Assembly: GCA_035653615.1 (NCBI GenBank)
Contig: DASRBN010000042.1
Coordinates: 124,001-188,000, forward strand
DNA from: Ktedonobacteraceae bacterium
Lineage (GTDB): Bacteria > Chloroflexota > Ktedonobacteria > Ktedonobacterales > Ktedonobacteraceae
Reading direction: 5' to 3'
Length of the DNA: 64,000 bases
A program made the translations under genes and the position numbers. The notes under the pieces are model-generated. The model had not been told where the DNA came from, did not search any database, and saw only the letters and a program-made list of their open reading frames with translations. Positions 26,649 through 35,419 of this stretch are shown here, piece after piece; position 1 is the stretch's first letter, and each line of letters starts with the position of its first letter.

Positions 26649-27602
26649 TCATCCCTTCATCAATCGGAGCTTGTCTTTCACCTGAGCACGGCTGACCTGG
26701 GTATACCTGACGGTGGTTTGGATAGCAGGGGTTCCTTTCATGGTCACATGTCCCAGATAATAGGCGACCTCTTCGAGTGTCCATCCGGCCTCCCTTGCTC
26801 GATGCGCAAAATCGTGGCGCAGATCATGAAAGGAGAGATCAGCGATGAGTTCCCACTCCTCCTTATTGGCCTGCCGTTTGAGGGTGCGGAACCAATGGTG
26901 AATGCCGTCTTCCGACAGACGCGGACTTCGCTGCGAGGTGAAGACGTAGAGGCTCTCTGGATCGCGACCACCGTGCTGGATGTACTCATAGAGAGGACGC
27001 CGAGCTTCATTGAGCAGATCTATGTCGCGGAACTTTTCTCCCTTGTGTCCCACATGGAGCCAGCCAATCTTTGGACCCACATGGGTATGCTCTATAAGTA
27101 AATACGCGACATCACTCACGCGGCAGCCTGCCCAATAGCCCAACGCAAACAGCGCCTTGCCGCGCATGTCGTCGGCTTTCTCGACCAGGTTGCGCAGCAC
27201 AAAGCGTTGATCTGGTGAAAGAATACGAGGGGCGAGCGTCTGCTGTGCTTTGATTTCGATGCCGCTGGTCGGATTGCGCGTGAGGGCTTCTTTCTCATCG
27301 ATAAGCCACTGGCAGAAGTGTTTGATCACCGACTTGACCCGTGTACGATGGCTGACACTATACTTGTGTTCTTTCAGCAAGGAGAGATAAGCTTCCACCA
27401 CTGTAGCAGTGAGCTGGTCAGGCTGAAAGTGTTTGCTATGCCCGGGCCGCCTGGCAACCCATGCGGTAAATTGACGCAAAATGCGCGTGTAGGCATCAAT
27501 GGTCGCTTCGTCGTGCTTGCTGAGACAGGCCTGCTGATAGCTCAGAATCCACGCTTCATTTCCGGCATCGGGAAAAGGAACGATGTTTGACGGCTCCGTC
27601 AT
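26649..27602 (-). CDS. Transposon-borne tyrosine recombinase (TnpI-like)
   Basis: A 317-residue tyrosine recombinase with an N-terminal core-binding domain (about 15-105) and a complete catalytic set: R161 (GCRVSDVAYL), K190 or K187, H259-x-x-R262 (HDLRH), H285 (YLGH) and Y300. It converges on the kinase gene with 18 bp between stops. It begins just inside the right-end site array (27,628-27,776), so it is the obvious candidate to act there, resolving cointegrates made by TnpA. Most Tn3-family elements use a serine resolvase; tyrosine types form a minority (TnpI, TnpS/T). Confidence 0.92.
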   Translation of the reverse strand: MTEPSNIVPFPDAGNEAWILSYQQACLSKHDEATIDAYTRILRQFTAWVARRPGHSKHFQPDQLTATVVEAYLSLLKEHKYSVSHRTRVKSVIKHFCQWLIDEKEALTRNPTSGIEIKAQQTLAPRILSPDQRFVLRNLVEKADDMRGKALFALGYWAGCRVSDVAYLLIEHTHVGPKIGWLHVGHKGEKFRDIDLLNEARRPLYEYIQHGGRDPESLYVFTSQRSPRLSEDGIHHWFRTLKRQANKEEWELIADLSFHDLRHDFAHRAREAGWTLEEVAYYLGHVTMKGTPAIQTTVRYTQVSRAQVKDKLRLMKG

Positions 27603-27627
27603 TTGTTGTCATTTCCTCCTGGAAAAT

Positions 27628-27776
27628 TTTCTGCTGCGAGTTTTGCATCCTCATTTAGTGGCATTGCGGAACGCTCTCATGTCTCCCTGAGCATGAGCCG
27701 ATCGACTCAGACAGATCCATCCATCAGGAACTCGTAGCAGAAAGCATCTTCTGCTGCGACTTTTCTGCTACGAGTT
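27628..27776. repeat. Recombinase-site array near the right end (recombinase side)
   Basis: Four 15-bp copies. AACTCGTAGCAGAAA (27,729-27,743) and, inverted, CTTCTGCTGCGACTT (27,748-27,762) flank spacer GCAT. TTTCTGCTACGAGTT (27,762-27,776) abuts on the outside with one shared base. A lone TTTCTGCTGCGAGTT lies at 27,628-27,642, immediately upstream of the recombinase gene. One inverted core plus two direct copies equals the count in the Tn4430 resolution site. It is the mirror image of the array at 19,771-19,818. Confidence 0.75.
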
Positions 27777-27860
27777 AGTCTAGCAGCAATGGGTCCAAAA
27801 TGCAAGCGAGATGCAGTGCGGTGAGAAAGGTAGAGGATATTGTTATAGAAGAGCTACAGA

Positions 27861-27900
27861 GCTACTTTGCACTTCATGTCAGCTTCGCGCATATCACCCC
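27861..27900 (-). repeat. Right terminal inverted repeat of the complete transposon
   Basis: Read inward from 27,900 it starts GGGGTGATATGCGCGAAGCT, identical to the left end for 25 bases, then three mismatches to position 40. Confidence 0.95.
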
Positions 27901-27905
27901 AAATA
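27901..27905. repeat. Target-site duplication AAATA, right copy
   Basis: Exact copy of 19,643-19,647 directly outside the right terminal repeat. Confidence 0.92.
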
Positions 27906-28009
27906 ACGATGATACAGCCTGACCTTGCTTGAACACGAGAGAATACACAGGGATATATTCACCTCGTTTTCCATCATCTTTGAATGAAGCATGACAAGGA
28001 AGTGACACC

Positions 28010-28474
28010 ATGAGCGAAAACGCCGCGATTGTCCAGACGATCCTTTCTCAGGTACCCTACATTACGCTGGCAACCGCAACAAACGATGGAATACCCTGGA
28101 ATACACCCGTGTATGCAGCCTTTGATGAGGCATACACCTTCTTCTGGGTCTCGGCAAAATATGCCCGTCATTCCCAAAACATCCGAGCGAACCCTCGCAT
28201 TGCCATAGTGGTGTATGACTCGATGGTTCCCCCAGGAACCGGAAAAGGAGTCTATATGGAGGCCAGGGCCTATGAGTTGACCGATAGCCGGGAATGCAGC
28301 CACGCATTAGCCTGTTTGCATCGCCGGGGATGGGAACATCCTCCTGCTGTAGACATGGTGCTTGGGACAACCCTGCGCGGGGTCTATAAGGCGGTTCCAG
28401 AGAACATATGGATAAGCGCTGATGATGAGCATGGGCTTGATGGTCGTGTAGAGGTGGCTGTGCGAGGGATGTAA
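28010..28474 (+). CDS. Pyridoxamine 5'-phosphate oxidase-like flavoprotein
   Basis: A 154-residue split-barrel protein of the PNPOx-like superfamily. The opening strands YITLATATNDGIPWNTPVYAAFDE and the segment FFWVSAKYARHSQNIRANPRIAIVVYD match the FMN- or F420-binding core of these small oxidoreductases. The substrate cannot be told; true PdxH enzymes are longer. It starts at ATG after AAGGAAGTGACACC, 105 bp outside the transposon's right end. Confidence 0.8.
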   Translation: MSENAAIVQTILSQVPYITLATATNDGIPWNTPVYAAFDEAYTFFWVSAKYARHSQNIRANPRIAIVVYDSMVPPGTGKGVYMEARAYELTDSRECSHALACLHRRGWEHPPAVDMVLGTTLRGVYKAVPENIWISADDEHGLDGRVEVAVRGM

Positions 28475-28522
28475 TCCAGGTACGCGAGACGGGGAATTTA
28501 TGTCGGGACCTCGATATTCCGT

Positions 28523-29770
28523 CTAAGTGAGCGGAAAAATGGCCAGGTTTGAAAAAGTCGCCTGCGCCCCCGGAGGTGTCTGTGGCAGGTTAGAGACGAA
28601 CAGGGCTATCGAGCCACCTTTATAGCTGTCATCAGTGTACGTAGTGATTGTCTGCCCATTCACTTTAAAGGTCATAGTAGAACCGCGAGCAATGATCGTG
28701 ATATGGTTGGGATGACCTTCCAGTGCGATGGCTGCATTGGTCAGATAACCCTGCACTTTCATACTTTGAGTATTGCCACTACTATCCAGTGTTCCCTTGA
28801 AGATAGCATAGGTCCCATCACCATAAAGCTCGAATCGGTAGTAGACGCCCAGGTAGCTGTCCTGACTCGCGCCGGCACGAATATAGACGCCATACCCACT
28901 ATTTTTATCACCTTTTGTCAGCATGGCATCAAGCTCTAACTGGAAGTCGCCGAAACTTCGGCCGGGAACCACTTCTGGAAGGAGCTTATTTTCGTCATCC
29001 TCAAGCGTCAAACGCCCATTACCGATGGCAACAGAGAATTTTCCCGGAGCGCTTGTCAGATCCCAGCCCGCACTATTGTTGACAAATGTATCGCTGAAGA
29101 GTGGTTTCACCGTAGGAGTTGTAATTACCGGCGTCTTCGTCGACGAACTGGTAGTATTGTTATTGCGGGCACGATTTTGGACGAGAGCAGCTCCTAGAAA
29201 TCCTCCACCGACCAAAACGATGAGCAGCGCGATTACGCCGAGAATCAAACCTATTCTCGGTCCATGTCGCTCATCCTCTTCTTCGTCCTGGTCTGCAACA
29301 CCAGTGCCATTCATATATCCTGATTGAAAATTATCAGAAACGGCGGAAGAGGAGGGAGCATAAAAATTTTGCGCTGGGAAGTTGCCATAGTTATCAAGGC
29401 CAGGCTGTTGAAATTGTCCTGGACGCTTGAAATTCTGGCCCGAAGTGGTCAACGGCTGTGAGGGCCTCTGAAACTGGGATGGCGGCATTACATTATTGCC
29501 GGTGGGTATGTACTGTGGAGGTACTGCCTGAACGGGGGGCATCCCCGGAGGACCCCAGGGTCCCGATGGCCCCGGCGGATATTGTCCTGCCTGCGCACTT
29601 CCCCAGGGCGGGCCAAAGTTAGTATTGGGCGGCACCGGGCCATTCGGTTGAGGGATAGCATTATATGCCCCACATTGCCCGCAGTTTACCACATCTGGCG
29701 GCATTGGTATGCCACAGCGCGCGCAACGACGAGCGGGTAGCCCCCCGGGTGGCGGGTACATAGAGGACAT
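28523..29770 (-). CDS. Zinc-ribbon, proline-rich membrane protein with LamG-like domain
   Basis: A 415-residue protein. The N-terminus holds a zinc ribbon (CARCGIPM...CGQCG), followed by a long Pro/Gln/Gly-rich region (about 35-155), an acidic patch and one membrane helix (IGLILGVIALLIVLVGGGFLGAAL). The C-terminal domain of about 190 residues resembles that of the protein at 8789-9604 (LFSDTFVNNSAGWDLTS, GYGVYIRAGASQD, TFKVNGQTITTYTDDSYKGGSIALFV). The ribbon and linker lie in the cytoplasm and the jelly-roll domain outside. Start ATG 29,770 follows GGAGGTG. Function unknown. Confidence 0.78.
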   Translation of the reverse strand: MSSMYPPPGGLPARRCARCGIPMPPDVVNCGQCGAYNAIPQPNGPVPPNTNFGPPWGSAQAGQYPPGPSGPWGPPGMPPVQAVPPQYIPTGNNVMPPSQFQRPSQPLTTSGQNFKRPGQFQQPGLDNYGNFPAQNFYAPSSSAVSDNFQSGYMNGTGVADQDEEEDERHGPRIGLILGVIALLIVLVGGGFLGAALVQNRARNNNTTSSSTKTPVITTPTVKPLFSDTFVNNSAGWDLTSAPGKFSVAIGNGRLTLEDDENKLLPEVVPGRSFGDFQLELDAMLTKGDKNSGYGVYIRAGASQDSYLGVYYRFELYGDGTYAIFKGTLDSSGNTQSMKVQGYLTNAAIALEGHPNHITIIARGSTMTFKVNGQTITTYTDDSYKGGSIALFVSNLPQTPPGAQATFSNLAIFPLT

Positions 29771-29950
29771 AACAGCGCACCTCCGATACAAAATGACAGG
29801 TATCCGGTAGGCAGATTATCGCTCAGTTTCTGCCTGTATGTCTACTCGATAGTATTTTTGGGTAAACGTCATACACCTGCGGCACACCCCCACCAATGAA
29901 AATCAATGCGGCAATTTTTCAGAAGAATCCTATGAGATATGATCAGCCTG

Positions 29951-32344
29951 CTATCCACCCTGTTGTTCTTGCAATAGCTCAAAGAGTCTGTTCGGATGCA
30001 AAGGCATTTCACGTACACGCACTCCAAATGCAGAGAGCGCATCATCGATGGCCGACGCAAAGAGCGCAGGCACAGGAATAACACCAGCTTCACCGGCTCC
30101 CTTTACACCTAACGGATTGAGAGGCGAAGGAGTCTCAACATGATCAACGATGATCGGCGGAACCTCAGCTGCCGTTGGTAGCAGATAATCCATGAAACTG
30201 GCATTGATAATCTGTCCTTCTTCATTATATACCAGCCTCTCAAAAAAGGCCCCACCGATGCCCTGTGCTACACCGCCATGCACCTGGCCCTCCACGACTA
30301 CCGGGTTGATTACCTTGCCGCAGTCATGGACCGCCGCGTACTTCAGGAACGACACCATACCCGTCTTTGGATCGACCTCGATGATGGCACCATGAACGCC
30401 ACTGGCAAAACTCGCATGTGGTGGGCTGTAAAACTCGCTTGCTTCCAGGCCGGGACCGCCGCGCTCAGGCGGCAGGGCAGGACCAGGACGAGGCCCCGCC
30501 AGCTTCATGGACATCAGCTTGCGCGCATTTTCGCCATACGCGTAGCGCAAAGGATTCGCAGAAATCGCGACCTGGCCTAGCGTCAATGCCCGGTGCGGCG
30601 CATCCCTCACGAAGACTTTGCCATCTGCCAGCTCAATATCCTCAGGGGACGCCTCAAAAAGATCTGCCGCGACCTGTTTGGCTTTCTCACGCACCTTTTT
30701 AGCGGCAAGATACATGGCAGAACCGGCGACGGTCGCGGCGCGGCTGGCATAGGTACCCATACCCCAGTTGAAAGCCTGTGTATCACCGGTAATAACCAGC
30801 ACATCCTTCGGGTCCACGCCCAACTGGTCGGCGACAATCTGCGCGAATGTGGTAAAATGCGCCTGCCCCTGCGTCGTGATCCCGGTAGAAGCAAACACAC
30901 GTCCATCCGACTCCACGCGCACCTGCGCGCCCTCGTATGGCCCGATGCCGGTGCCCTCGACATAGCAACCAATCCCAATTCCCAGGCAGCGTCCCTGCTT
31001 GCGCGCCTCAGCCTGCATCGCAGGAAAATTATCGTAATCCAGCAGGGTTTTCAGCTTGTCAAGCCCGGCCTGGTAGTTGCCGCTATCATATTTCGTCGGC
31101 CCACCGTCTTGATAAACGAGTCCAACATCCCATGGAAACTCGTCCGGCTGGATGAAGTTGCGCGAGCGTACTTCCGCACGATCAAGGTGCAATTCCCGGG
31201 CAATTCCATCCATGATGCGCTCCATGATAAAAACGGCATGTGGTCGACCGGCGCCACGGTAAGGGCTGACCGGAACCTTGTTGGTATAGAGAACAGTAAA
31301 TTCGCTGTAGTAGTTCTTCAGGCGATAGGGACCGGGTAGCGTGCAGGCGGTGATAATGGGGACGATAATACCATAGGGAGTATAGGCGCCCGTATCATGC
31401 AAAAATGTATCGCGCACGGCCAGCAAAATACCCTGATCATCAAAGGCATATTCTACGTCGTGCGACTGGCTGCGCTCCTGGTTCGCTGAAATAAAATGTT
31501 CGCGCCGGTCCTCGATCCACTTGACTGGCCTATTCAACCGGATGGCCGCGAATGGAGTCAAAATCTCTTCCGGGTAGAACATCATGATCTTGGTGCCAAA
31601 GCCGCCGCCCACATCGGGCGCAATCACGCGCACCTTATGCTCCGGCAGCTTGAAGATGGCCGCTAAGCCGTTGCGGATAGGAATCGGCCCCTGGGTCGAA
31701 ATCCAGCAGGTAAGCGAACCTTCCTGCGGTTCCCAACGCGCGACCACTCCGCGGCACTCCATCGGCATGGCCGCGCCCCGGTCAATGACAAAATGCTCTC
31801 GAATAACGTGCGGTGCGTTCGTGAATACTGTATCAGGATCACCGACGGTCTGTACAAGGTGCGCCGCGACATTGCCGGGGACATCGACATGCACAAGTGG
31901 TGCGTTATCCATAGCGGCGACTTCCAGGCTGGAAACCACCGGTAGTGGTTCATATTCCACATCAATCAGGTCGAGCGCATCTTCAGCAATATAGCGATTC
32001 TCCGCCACTACCATGGCGACTGCTTCACCAACATAATTGACCACATCTCGCGCCAGAGGTAGTTGCGTCCGCGGCTGTGTCAAGGCATGGTGTGGCACGA
32101 GCAGAGGAGAAGGCTCCAATAATTCACCCAGATCGCCGGCGGTCAGCACAAGATGAACACCGGGAAGCTCACGCGCGGCACTGGTATTGATGTGGACGAT
32201 GCGCGCGTGCGCGTAGGCGCTGCGCAAGAAGGCGGCATGGAGCATCTCCGGCAGATCAAAGTCATCGACATAACTACCACGCCCGCGCAGGAGACGGGGG
32301 TCTTCCGTGCGCTGTACGGGCGCGCCAAACCAGCGTGTAGCCAT
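29951..32344 (-). CDS. coxL: Molybdenum hydroxylase large subunit (CoxL-like, form II type)
   Basis: A 797-residue xanthine-oxidase-family subunit carrying the molybdopterin-cytosine-dinucleotide site. It has the opening RTEDPRLLRGRGSYVDDF, VAPDVGGGFGTKI, and the active-site loop PYRGAGRPHA. True aerobic CO dehydrogenases (form I) have AYXCSFR there; AYRGAGR marks form II, whose natural substrates are mostly unproven. So this is a CO-dehydrogenase-like hydroxylase, not proof of CO oxidation. The final gene of the coxMSL operon: its ATG overlaps the coxS stop (TGATG). Confidence 0.88.
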   Translation of the reverse strand: MATRWFGAPVQRTEDPRLLRGRGSYVDDFDLPEMLHAAFLRSAYAHARIVHINTSAARELPGVHLVLTAGDLGELLEPSPLLVPHHALTQPRTQLPLARDVVNYVGEAVAMVVAENRYIAEDALDLIDVEYEPLPVVSSLEVAAMDNAPLVHVDVPGNVAAHLVQTVGDPDTVFTNAPHVIREHFVIDRGAAMPMECRGVVARWEPQEGSLTCWISTQGPIPIRNGLAAIFKLPEHKVRVIAPDVGGGFGTKIMMFYPEEILTPFAAIRLNRPVKWIEDRREHFISANQERSQSHDVEYAFDDQGILLAVRDTFLHDTGAYTPYGIIVPIITACTLPGPYRLKNYYSEFTVLYTNKVPVSPYRGAGRPHAVFIMERIMDGIARELHLDRAEVRSRNFIQPDEFPWDVGLVYQDGGPTKYDSGNYQAGLDKLKTLLDYDNFPAMQAEARKQGRCLGIGIGCYVEGTGIGPYEGAQVRVESDGRVFASTGITTQGQAHFTTFAQIVADQLGVDPKDVLVITGDTQAFNWGMGTYASRAATVAGSAMYLAAKKVREKAKQVAADLFEASPEDIELADGKVFVRDAPHRALTLGQVAISANPLRYAYGENARKLMSMKLAGPRPGPALPPERGGPGLEASEFYSPPHASFASGVHGAIIEVDPKTGMVSFLKYAAVHDCGKVINPVVVEGQVHGGVAQGIGGAFFERLVYNEEGQIINASFMDYLLPTAAEVPPIIVDHVETPSPLNPLGVKGAGEAGVIPVPALFASAIDDALSAFGVRVREMPLHPNRLFELLQEQQGG

Positions 32345-32874
32345 CAGTCCATCTCGCTTTCTGATTGAAATGCTCGCATACGTTCAGCCGCGAGTTTGAC
32401 AGCCTCAACGATATTCTGATAGCCGGTGCAGCGACAAATATTGCCCGAAAGTTCGTGGCGAATCTCTTCCTCGGTAGGATTGGGATTATCTCGCAGCATA
32501 GAATGCACGGTCATGATAATGCCGGGGGTACAGAAGCCACATTGCAAACCATGCTTTTCCATAAACGCTTGCTGAATTGGATGCAGATCGCTGTTGTTAC
32601 CGGCCATACCCTCAATAGTCGTGATAGCCATACCATCAGCCTGTACTGCGAACATGAGACACGAGCGAATCGCTTCGCCGTTCAAGAGGACCGTGCAGCA
32701 GCCACAGACACCATGTTCACATCCGACATGCGTACCCGTGAGATGCAGTTCATGGCGCAAAAAATCCGAAAGCAGCTGGCGTACCGGAACGCGCCTTTCG
32801 TAACTATGACCATTGACGATCACTGCAATATCGCTTTCCTCAAGGAAGGCCGGAGCCTCTTCTTGTTCTTGCAC
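32344..32874 (-). CDS. coxS: Molybdenum hydroxylase small [2Fe-2S] subunit (CoxS-like)
   Basis: A 176-residue iron-sulfur subunit with two [2Fe-2S] clusters. The plant-ferredoxin-type cluster is bound by CEHGVCGCC and a later Cys (SCLMF); the second by CGFCTPG and CRCTGYQ. It passes electrons from the molybdenum site in CoxL to FAD in CoxM. It starts at GTG after AGAGGG, 14 bp downstream of coxM, and its stop overlaps the coxL start. An N-terminal extension of about 15 residues is unusual but small. Confidence 0.93.
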   Translation of the reverse strand: MQEQEEAPAFLEESDIAVIVNGHSYERRVPVRQLLSDFLRHELHLTGTHVGCEHGVCGCCTVLLNGEAIRSCLMFAVQADGMAITTIEGMAGNNSDLHPIQQAFMEKHGLQCGFCTPGIIMTVHSMLRDNPNPTEEEIRHELSGNICRCTGYQNIVEAVKLAAERMRAFQSESEMD

Positions 32875-32888
32875 GATCTACCCTCTTT

Positions 32889-33761
32889 CTATGATTGACG
32901 GCGGTCCCAGGCAGCTTTCAGCACGCGCCTGGTTAATTCAGCGGTCAGCGCACGGCGGTATTCAGTTGTGGCATGCACATCGCTCATATCTTCAGCGACG
33001 ATTGAGCGAGAAATTTCAGCGGCCCTATCCCGAGTAACATCGTCAAGCGCGGTGCCAATAACAACACTCTCGACAGCACGAGCACGAATAGGAGAGCCTG
33101 CAACGCCGAGATAGGCAATATGTGCCGTCATACAACGGTCATCCTGGTCGGGAGTCAGGATGGCAGCCGCGCCCACCAGCGCATAGTCTCCCGACCGGCG
33201 GGCAAATTCCAGAAATGCCCATCCTGCCCGGGGCGGTATCCAGGGGAAGCGAACCTCGGTCAACATCTCACCCGGCTCAAGAGCGGTCGAGAGATAGCCG
33301 GTGAAGAACTCTTCTGCTTTTATGACCCGTTCGCCTTTCACGCTCTGCGCCAGCACTTCACCGTTGAGACATGTAAGCAGCGCTGGTAATTCGGCGGCAG
33401 GGTCGGCATGCGCTATACTGCCCACGACTGTACCACGATTACGTATCTGCATATGTCCGATATGCTGCACGACCTCAATCAGCAGAGGGAGCCGGTCCTT
33501 TACCAGCGCCGAATGCTCGACCTGGCGCTGGCGTACTGTAGCGCCAATTGCCAGGTAGCCATCCTCGGGTTCGATGTAGTGGAGTTCAGAAATATGATTG
33601 ATGTCCACGAGGTAGGATGGCCCTGCCAGGCGCATATTGAGTAGGGGAACCAGGCTCTGGCCGCCCGCCAATACTTTAGCTTCTTCACCATGCTGGTCAA
33701 GCAACGCAATCGCCTCGTCGAGGATGCGAGGGGCTGCATACTGGAAACGTGGTGGTTTCAT
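32889..33761 (-). CDS. coxM: Molybdenum hydroxylase FAD subunit (CoxM-like)
   Basis: A 290-residue FAD-binding medium subunit. AGGQSLVPLLNMR and TVVGSIAHADPAAELPA are the two FAD-binding signatures of the family; the C-terminal third is the CO_deh_flav_C domain. It leads the operon in the order M-S-L, the usual order for aerobic CO dehydrogenase-type enzymes. No accessory coxD/E/F or XdhC gene is seen nearby, although maturation would need one elsewhere. Confidence 0.93.
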   Translation of the reverse strand: MKPPRFQYAAPRILDEAIALLDQHGEEAKVLAGGQSLVPLLNMRLAGPSYLVDINHISELHYIEPEDGYLAIGATVRQRQVEHSALVKDRLPLLIEVVQHIGHMQIRNRGTVVGSIAHADPAAELPALLTCLNGEVLAQSVKGERVIKAEEFFTGYLSTALEPGEMLTEVRFPWIPPRAGWAFLEFARRSGDYALVGAAAILTPDQDDRCMTAHIAYLGVAGSPIRARAVESVVIGTALDDVTRDRAAEISRSIVAEDMSDVHATTEYRRALTAELTRRVLKAAWDRRQS

Positions 33762-33956
33762 GGTCTCCGCTTCCCTGTCTAAAAATTTTTGCTCGCAGTT
33801 GGGAGCATAGTCAACTTACTTTTCATCCTGTGATCCGAAGATTATGGTTGGATACAGTAGCTGACTACCTATTCCCTGCAAGGAATAAGCAATAGACTAC
33901 TGCTGATGACGGGTTCTGTCAAGCCCTTTCCCCCAAAAGATCGGAATACCACCACA

Positions 33957-35057
33957 TCAAGCAAACTCAATTTCAAACTTTGCTGCATCGTTTTCGATGA
34001 AGCGGATAAGCGCCTCTCCCTCCTGCTCCAGATCAGAGCGAAGCCGGTCCGAAAGTGGTATAAACGGCTCGATGAGGAGCTTCGCCACATCCCTCTTGCG
34101 CTCACTTCTCCATACTCCACACACGAAGCCGTCCACAAGAAAGGTGGCCCGTACTCGCCCAGCTGATAGATAGATTGCTTTGCGATATTCGTCAGGTACG
34201 ACGCGCCGGCGGTCAGCATGAGAAAGTATCAGATTATCGAATTCCGGGAGAAATCGCGGGGGTACAGTAATGCTTTCTGAAGGAAGAGGGCCATTAGAAA
34301 GATCAAGTAATTCTTTCCCTTGTTCGTCCCGGAAACGACGCAAATCCGGTTTCAACGCTTCAACTGCCTCTTGTAGTTGCGTCAATCCCGACCATACCTG
34401 TATATCCTTGACAGTAGCCGGTCCAAATGCTGCCAGATAGCGCAGGATGAGGTGACGCAGACCTTCTGGTGATGCGACAAGTGGACGGCCAAGCCACGTT
34501 TCTGCCAGAACATGAGCCGGGCTGCCTGAGAAACTCCACTTGCTGTTCGTGGGAACTTGTACAAGCGGCAGGTGCGTGCGTACAGTGTATGCCAGGAGCG
34601 CAGGATCAACGGAAGGGAAAAGCTCTGTAAGCCAGGAGCGTATCTCGACGAAAGTACGCGGCTGTTCCTGTATAAAGGTGCGAGCGCTTGAGACAATTTG
34701 ATCAATATCAATCTCCCTTGCATGTGCGCTAAAAAACGAATGCATGGCACGAGTAAGCGCAGGTTGGAGAAGGGGACGCAGGAGAAGATAATCGTCCGCG
34801 GTCATAAGATGAAGCGTGGAGCGCATCATCGTTGCCCTCACAACCTGCCTTTGCTCAAGCAGCTGTGCCAGGTCTTCGCCGTGAAATGATCGCAGGCGTG
34901 ACCATAAACCGATATAGGGTGGAACTTGCGCCTGTGCCTGGAGACCAGCTACTTGCCGGATGGCCTCGAGAGCAGAAATTGATGCTCGATCCAGAAGCAG
35001 TTGGCGCGCAAGTAATGCTCGATTTAGCTCGCGCAGGATCAGGGTTCGTTCAGCCAT
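33957..35057 (-). CDS. AlkZ-like winged-helix DNA glycosylase-family protein
   Basis: A 366-residue protein of the HTH_42/AlkZ family. It has the family opening (LILRELNRALLARQLLL), the QxQ motif Q40-A-Q42 (GLQAQAQVPPYIGLWSR) that matches the catalytic QxQ of AlkZ-type glycosylases, RSTLHLMTADDY, and VPPRFLPEFDNLILSHADR near the C-terminus. AlkZ excises interstrand crosslinks and bulky alkyl adducts; relatives often sit in natural-product clusters, but no such cluster is visible here. Activity on DNA is inferred from family. Confidence 0.82.
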   Translation of the reverse strand: MAERTLILRELNRALLARQLLLDRASISALEAIRQVAGLQAQAQVPPYIGLWSRLRSFHGEDLAQLLEQRQVVRATMMRSTLHLMTADDYLLLRPLLQPALTRAMHSFFSAHAREIDIDQIVSSARTFIQEQPRTFVEIRSWLTELFPSVDPALLAYTVRTHLPLVQVPTNSKWSFSGSPAHVLAETWLGRPLVASPEGLRHLILRYLAAFGPATVKDIQVWSGLTQLQEAVEALKPDLRRFRDEQGKELLDLSNGPLPSESITVPPRFLPEFDNLILSHADRRRVVPDEYRKAIYLSAGRVRATFLVDGFVCGVWRSERKRDVAKLLIEPFIPLSDRLRSDLEQEGEALIRFIENDAAKFEIEFA

Positions 35058-35419
35058 ACTATTTGTAATCCCTCATTAGAAAGAAAAGAAATAGGTAGAC
35101 CAGGCAAGTCGTCAGTCAGGATGGCTTGAAGTATACTATAGGTGATGACCATGTCAAGGCCCGCATGGTCATGCTCATCGCTTCCTTTTGCAGGAACATC
35201 AGAGGATGATAGGAAACGAACAGGCCGCGTCCAATGGTAGAACCAGACCAGGCTTCTGTTTCGAAATCTCTTTTTTGAACGTAGTATATTTCAGTGGACT
35301 CCCCCATAGAATATCCTGGCATCATAGGAGTATCGACTTTTCCACCGTAACATTTAACCAGCATATGATACCGGTACCGGTAAAACGGTTCGGTGAAGAA
35401 ACATAAAGAAAGGCACATC

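Larger units (their letters stand above)
19648..27900 (+). mobile_element. Complete Tn3-family transposon with sigma factor/kinase cargo
   Basis: An 8,253-bp transposon bounded by 40-bp inverted repeats (3 mismatches) and a 5-bp target duplication. Order: left repeat, recombinase-site array, tnpA (+), ECF sigma (+), anti-sigma (+), Ser/Thr kinase-HEAT (+), tyrosine recombinase (-), second recombinase-site array, right repeat. TnpA and the recombinase face each other from opposite ends. In Tn4430 or Tn5401 the recombinase gene lies beside tnpA. The cargo is visibly AT-richer than tnpA, which suggests separate ancestry. All genes look intact, so it is probably young and possibly active. Confidence 0.93.

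Noticed and set aside
19373-28011. A gene split by the transposon: removing the element and one AAATA copy gives an unbroken leftward frame of about 126 codons (28,011-27,901 joined to 19,642-19,373)
   Set aside because: The joined product has no recognisable family or ribosome site and its start overlaps the PNPOx start antisense. It may be chance, so I treat the target as intergenic.
29951-32344. Genuine carbon monoxide dehydrogenase (form I)
   Set aside because: The active-site loop is PYRGAGR, not AYXCSFR, so CO oxidation is not supported by sequence.
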